A stretch of 64,000 nucleotides of DNA from assembly GCF_003958645.1 (NCBI RefSeq), contig NZ_RXLO01000008.1, forward strand, positions 243,215-307,214. Reading direction: 5' to 3'. Positions 61,004-64,000 of the stretch are shown here, piece after piece. Position numbers and translations under genes: made by a program. The notes below the pieces were generated by a model that worked only from the letters and a program-made list of their open reading frames with translations, did no database searches and was not told where the DNA came from. How positions within the stretch are numbered: the first letter of the stretch is position 1; each line of letters starts with the position of its first letter. This DNA is from Chitinophaga rhizosphaerae (GTDB lineage: Bacteria; Bacteroidota; Bacteroidia; Chitinophagales; Chitinophagaceae).

Positions 61004-61396
61004 ATGGCACAGCATAAAGTAGTTTATGTGATCGACGACGACGAGATTTTCCACTTTATCGTGAAGAAGATGTTCGGTTTGCAAGGGTGGGACGTCAGTG
61101 TCAATTCATTCCTGTCTGCAGAAGACGCCATTGAAGACCTGAACGATTTCGCGGCCCGCCGCCTCCCCTGCCTCATCATCCTGGATATGAACATGCAGCG
61201 GATGAACGGGTGGGATTTCATCGAGGCCTTCCGGAAGCTCAAAACGAAGCTAACGCAGGATGTGCCCATCATCATGTGCTCCTCGTCCATGAACATCCAG
61301 GATATGGAAAAAGTGGAACGGACGCCGGAACTGATGGCTTACATCACCAAGCCGCTGGACAAACATAAAATGAAAGTAATCGAAGAATATCTCTAA
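61004..61396 (+). CDS. Stand-alone response-regulator receiver protein
   Basis: 130 residues from the ATG at 61004; ATGs at 60980 and 60905 add 8 or 33 residues without homology. The receiver fold is complete: acidic VIDDDEIF near residue 8, phosphorylatable Asp in IILDMNMQRMNGW, Ser/Thr in MCSSS, and Lys in YITKPLDKHK. There is no output domain. It likely passes phosphate in a phosphorelay. No kinase is beside it. The region upstream is AT-rich, with a weak TTTCTTTG near 60875. Confidence 0.9.
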   Translation: MAQHKVVYVIDDDEIFHFIVKKMFGLQGWDVSVNSFLSAEDAIEDLNDFAARRLPCLIILDMNMQRMNGWDFIEAFRKLKTKLTQDVPIIMCSSSMNIQDMEKVERTPELMAYITKPLDKHKMKVIEEYL

Positions 61397-61445
61397 AGAA
61401 TCTCTCAGCAAGAGGGAGCTAATACCCAAAAAAGTGACCCATAAA

Positions 61446-61471
61446 AAAAGAGCGGATACTTCCGCTCTTTT
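61446..61471. terminator. Bidirectional terminator
   Basis: An 11-bp perfect stem (61446-61456 with 61461-61471) with A-rich and T-rich ends; it serves the receiver gene and the convergent ABC-F gene. Confidence 0.88.
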
Positions 61472-61496
61472 CTATTTTCTGTTGATTTCAATTTTG

Positions 61497-63137
61497 TCAG
61501 GCATTCACCGGCTCACCGTACATTTCGGCACGGAGGGTTTTCACGCGCTCATCTTCCAGGTACTCGTCGAACGAGCAGAGGCGGTCGATGATGCCGGCAG
61601 GCGTGATCTCGATGATGCGGTTGGCCACGGATTGCATGAACGTATGGTCATGCGTGGTGAACAGCACGATGCCCTGGAAGGTTTTCATGCCTTCGTTGAA
61701 AGACTGGATGGATTCCAGGTCGAGGTGGTTGGTAGGTTCGTCGAGGATCACGACGTTGGGGTCTTGCAGCATCATGCGGCTTACCATGCAACGTACTTTT
61801 TCACCACCGGAAAGCACCGTGGTCTTTTTCATGATCTCGTCGCCGGAGAACAGCATTCTTCCGAGGAAACCGCGGAGGAAGGGCTCGTCTACGTCCGTCA
61901 CGTGCGGGGGAACGTACTGGCGGAGCCAGTCGAGCAGGTTGTAATCGCTTTTGAAGAATGCGGCGTTATCGTCGGGCAGGTACGCTTTGGTAACGGTGGT
62001 GCCCCATTCGAGCTTGCCGCTGTCTGCCTGCTGATCGCCGTTGATGATATCGAAGAAGGTGCTGAGGGCCAGGTGGTCTTTGGACAGGAACGCGATCTTG
62101 TCTCCCTTGTTCACGGAGAAAGACACGTCGCTGAAGATTTTGCGGCCGTCGATGGATTTTTCGAGTTTTTCGATGTTCAGTATCTGGTTGCCCACTTCGC
62201 GCTGTTGCTTGAAGATGATGCCGGGGTATTTACGGCTGGAGGGCTCGATGTCTTCGATCACCAGTTTATCGAGGGCTTTCTTACGGGAAGTAGCCTGTTT
62301 GGATTTGGAAGCGTTCGCGGAGAAGCGGGCGATAAAGTCCAGCAGATCTTTGCGTTTGTCTTCCATTTTCTTGTTCTTATCGGAAATCTGGCGGGCGATC
62401 AGCTGGCTGGATTCGTACCAGAAGGAGTAGTTACCGGTGAAGATTTTGATCTTGGCGCGGTCTACGTCGGCCACGTGCGTGCACACGGCGTCGAGGAAGT
62501 GACGGTCGTGGCTCACCACGATCACGATGTTTTCGTAATCAGCCAGGAAGTTCTCAAGCCAGCCGATGGTTTCCACGTCGAGGTGGTTCGTCGGTTCGTC
62601 GAGCAGCAGGATGTCGGGGTTACCGAAAAGCGCCTGCGCCAGGAGCACCCGAACTTTCAGGGCGCCGCTCAGGTCTTTCATGAGGGTTTGATGCAGGTCT
62701 TCCTTCACGCCCAGGTCGCCCAGGAGCACACCGGCGTCGCTTTCGGCGGTGTAGCCGCCCATTTCGCCGTATTCAGCTTCCAGTTCGCCTGCACGCATAC
62801 CGTCTTCCTCGGTAAAGTCTTCCTTGGCATAGATCGTGTCGCGCTCATGCGCGATGTCCCAGAGCTTCTTGTTGCCCATGAGCACGGCGTTGAGCACGGT
62901 CACCTCGTCGAACTCGTAGTGGTTCTGCTTGAGGACGGACATGCGCTCGCCGGGGGTGATTTCCACGGACCCCTTGTTCGGCTCGATTTCGCCGGACAGG
63001 ATTTTGAGGAAGGTGGATTTGCCGGCCCCGTTGGCGCCGATCACTCCGTAGCAATTGCCTTTCGTAAAGTTGATATTCACTTCATCGAACAAAACCCTTT
63101 TGCCGAAAGAAAGCGTGACGTTTTTAACACTGATCAT
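61497..63137 (-). CDS. ABC-F ATPase
   Basis: 546 residues from the ATG at 63137; the frame goes on 25 codons, but the promoter -7 box is inside that part. Two ATPase domains without membrane segments: NBD1 has Walker A GANGAGKST and Walker B LLLDEPTNHLD; NBD2 has the signature LSGGEKVR and Walker B VILDEPTNHLD, but its Walker A is replaced by LSKDHLALST. A linker of basic helices (KKMEDKRKDLLDFIARFSANASKSKQ) between them is that of the ribosome-binding YbiT/Uup group. The protein probably relieves ribosome stalling. Confidence 0.9.
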   Translation of the reverse strand: MISVKNVTLSFGKRVLFDEVNINFTKGNCYGVIGANGAGKSTFLKILSGEIEPNKGSVEITPGERMSVLKQNHYEFDEVTVLNAVLMGNKKLWDIAHERDTIYAKEDFTEEDGMRAGELEAEYGEMGGYTAESDAGVLLGDLGVKEDLHQTLMKDLSGALKVRVLLAQALFGNPDILLLDEPTNHLDVETIGWLENFLADYENIVIVVSHDRHFLDAVCTHVADVDRAKIKIFTGNYSFWYESSQLIARQISDKNKKMEDKRKDLLDFIARFSANASKSKQATSRKKALDKLVIEDIEPSSRKYPGIIFKQQREVGNQILNIEKLEKSIDGRKIFSDVSFSVNKGDKIAFLSKDHLALSTFFDIINGDQQADSGKLEWGTTVTKAYLPDDNAAFFKSDYNLLDWLRQYVPPHVTDVDEPFLRGFLGRMLFSGDEIMKKTTVLSGGEKVRCMVSRMMLQDPNVVILDEPTNHLDLESIQSFNEGMKTFQGIVLFTTHDHTFMQSVANRIIEITPAGIIDRLCSFDEYLEDERVKTLRAEMYGEPVNA

Positions 63138-63163
63138 ACCTGGCTTGAATAAATTTGAAGCCG

Positions 63164-63171
63164 CAAAGATA
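63164..63171 (-). promoter_or_regulatory. Promoter -7 box of the ABC-F gene
   Basis: TATCTTTG on the minus strand matches TAnnTTTG. It supports the short start at 63137. Confidence 0.6.
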
Positions 63172-63277
63172 CGAAATCCCCTCCATAAGTCCATGCTTTC
63201 CCCAACTACCATAATCCGCGGTTATTGAACATTTTAGGGATATGTATTGTTATCAATGACAATCAAATCATATTACC

Positions 63278-63844
63278 ATGATCCATGAACTGTCCAAATA
63301 CTGGGGTTATATCGTTTTCAGGGGCGTCATCGCCGTCATTTTCGCCATTTTCGCGTTCATCTGGCCGGCCCTGACCCTTTCGGTGCTCGTCATCTTCCTG
63401 GGCGCCTATTTCCTGGTGGACGGGATATTTTCCATCATCCATGGTTTCCAGATCATGAAAAAAGACGAAAGCTGGTGGACGTTCCTGCTGATCGGCCTCA
63501 TGGGCATCATTGCCGGTGGCATCATGCTGTTCATGCCTGGCATCACCGCGGTATTTCTCGTAACGCTGGTGGCGATTTGGGCCATCGTGACGGGAATCCT
63601 GGAAATCATCGTGGCCATCCGCCTCCGGAAAGAACTGACCAATGAGTGGATGCTCATCCTGGCGGGGATACTGTCTGTCGCGTTCGGGGTGCTCCTCTTC
63701 ATGCAGCCGCTCGCCGGTGTGGTGGTACTGGCCTGGTATATCGGGTTTTACGCCCTTTTCCTCGGCTTTTTCCTCCTTTCGGTGGGCTTTCGCCTCCGGA
63801 AAGTGCATAAAAACTTTGAAAACCATCACGGTAAACATGCCTGA
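63278..63844 (+). CDS. HdeD-family membrane protein (DUF308)
   Basis: 188 residues with six hydrophobic segments in three pairs; each pair resembles the DUF308 repeat (ALTLSVLVIFLGAYFLVDGIFSII, GIIAGGIMLFMPGITAVFLVTLVAIWAIVTGILEI, and AGILSVAFGVLLFMQPLAGVVVLAWYIG, read in parts). HdeD in E. coli helps acid resistance at high cell density; its biochemical role is unknown. The C-terminus is His/Lys-rich (HHGKHA). It is separated by 30 bases from an IS end. Confidence 0.9.
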   Translation: MIHELSKYWGYIVFRGVIAVIFAIFAFIWPALTLSVLVIFLGAYFLVDGIFSIIHGFQIMKKDESWWTFLLIGLMGIIAGGIMLFMPGITAVFLVTLVAIWAIVTGILEIIVAIRLRKELTNEWMLILAGILSVAFGVLLFMQPLAGVVVLAWYIGFYALFLGFFLLSVGFRLRKVHKNFENHHGKHA

Positions 63845-63873
63845 AAGACTTTGCCATAGATAACGTTAAAGGG

Positions 63874-64000
63874 TGTCCCGTCCTAGAATAAGTTGACGGT
63901 TTTAAACTGGATTAATTGATCCCTGGTTTTCATCGGCCAGGGATTTTTCATGTGCCTGAGTTGGTGTCAGGTATCTTAAACTTAAATGTGGTCTTATGTC
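63874..64000 (-). mobile_element. IS3-family element, one end only
   Basis: A probable terminal inverted repeat starts at 63874 (TGTCCCGTCCTAGAATAAG). It is followed inward by the end of a transposase gene on the minus strand. The element continues past the right edge, so its other end and target duplication cannot be seen. Confidence 0.7.
63902..64000 (-). CDS. IS3-family transposase OrfB, C-terminal part
   Basis: Thirty-two codons are visible before the stop at 63902. RPHLSLRYLTPTQAHE is the typical ending of the IS3/IS150 integrase-domain protein (rPHxaL-lTPxe-). The catalytic DDE part lies outside the window. The frame is open to the edge, so the copy may be intact. Confidence 0.75.
   Translation of the reverse strand, partial: DIRPHLSLRYLTPTQAHEKSLADENQGSINPV

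Overview
The window reads as a chromosomal segment of a Bacteroidota bacterium, most likely family Chitinophagaceae (Chitinophaga or a close relative). The evidence is a SusC/SusD outer-membrane pair, many lipoproteins with Bacteroidota-type lipoboxes (Cys followed by Lys/Ser/Gly), almost no Shine-Dalgarno sequences, and several promoters of the Bacteroidota form TTTG-N18..21-TAnnTTTG. Base composition is moderately GC-rich throughout, except for one AT-rich patch near 25.5-26.6 kb. I see no tRNA or rRNA gene, CRISPR array or prophage. Two IS3-type traces are present, one decayed internally and one cut by the right edge.

Region by region. 1-1.1 kb: a truncated di-heme peroxidase and an MbnP-like lipoprotein with overlapping reading frames. 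1.15-6.9 kb: a seven-gene minus-strand operon for uptake and non-phosphorylating oxidation of L-fucose (symporter, two SDR dehydrogenases, lactonase, mutarotase, FAH-type hydrolase) plus one unknown lipoprotein; no fuconate dehydratase is present. 7-8.6 kb: a VanX-like dipeptidase and a DUF1080 protein. 8.6-13.4 kb: a SusD/SusC pair. 14.1-18.8 kb: leuCDBA. 19-25.5 kb: a helical-repeat protein, then a cobalamin riboswitch in front of class Ia ribonucleotide reductase (nrdB-nrdA), and a small unknown protein. 25.5-26.6 kb: an AT-rich scar with an IS3 left-end remnant, a short membrane protein and a headless ORF.

26.6-35 kb: TlpA-like thioredoxin, TrmH, a large AsmA protein, SdpI-like protein, a gene relic, lipA, an outer-membrane protein, OsmC and DUF2851. 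35.1-37.9 kb: a SAM-I riboswitch with its own terminator controlling a trans-sulfuration enzyme and homoserine dehydrogenase. 38-42.6 kb: a small secreted protein, a lipoprotein, and the Maf/UbiA/KdsC-like/DUF2520 cluster. 42.8-52.2 kb: topA, a transglutaminase-like protein, an M48 protease, plsY, prmA, a secreted protein, pnp and rpsO. 52.3-55.7 kb: ftsE-like ATPase, then a BlaI/M56-TonB signalling pair with a palindromic operator and a TonB-C lipoprotein. 55.7-64 kb: purM, ribF, holA, an exonuclease, a coiled-coil membrane protein, a response regulator, an ABC-F ATPase, an HdeD-like protein and the end of an IS3-family element.

Most of the window is core metabolism and housekeeping. The most informative points are regulatory: a B12 riboswitch on a B12-independent reductase, a SAM riboswitch with a terminator, and a 40-bp palindrome centred on a BlaI promoter. 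The incomplete fucose pathway, the MbnH/MbnP-like pair and the AT-rich scar follow. I found nothing that I can firmly call a new system.
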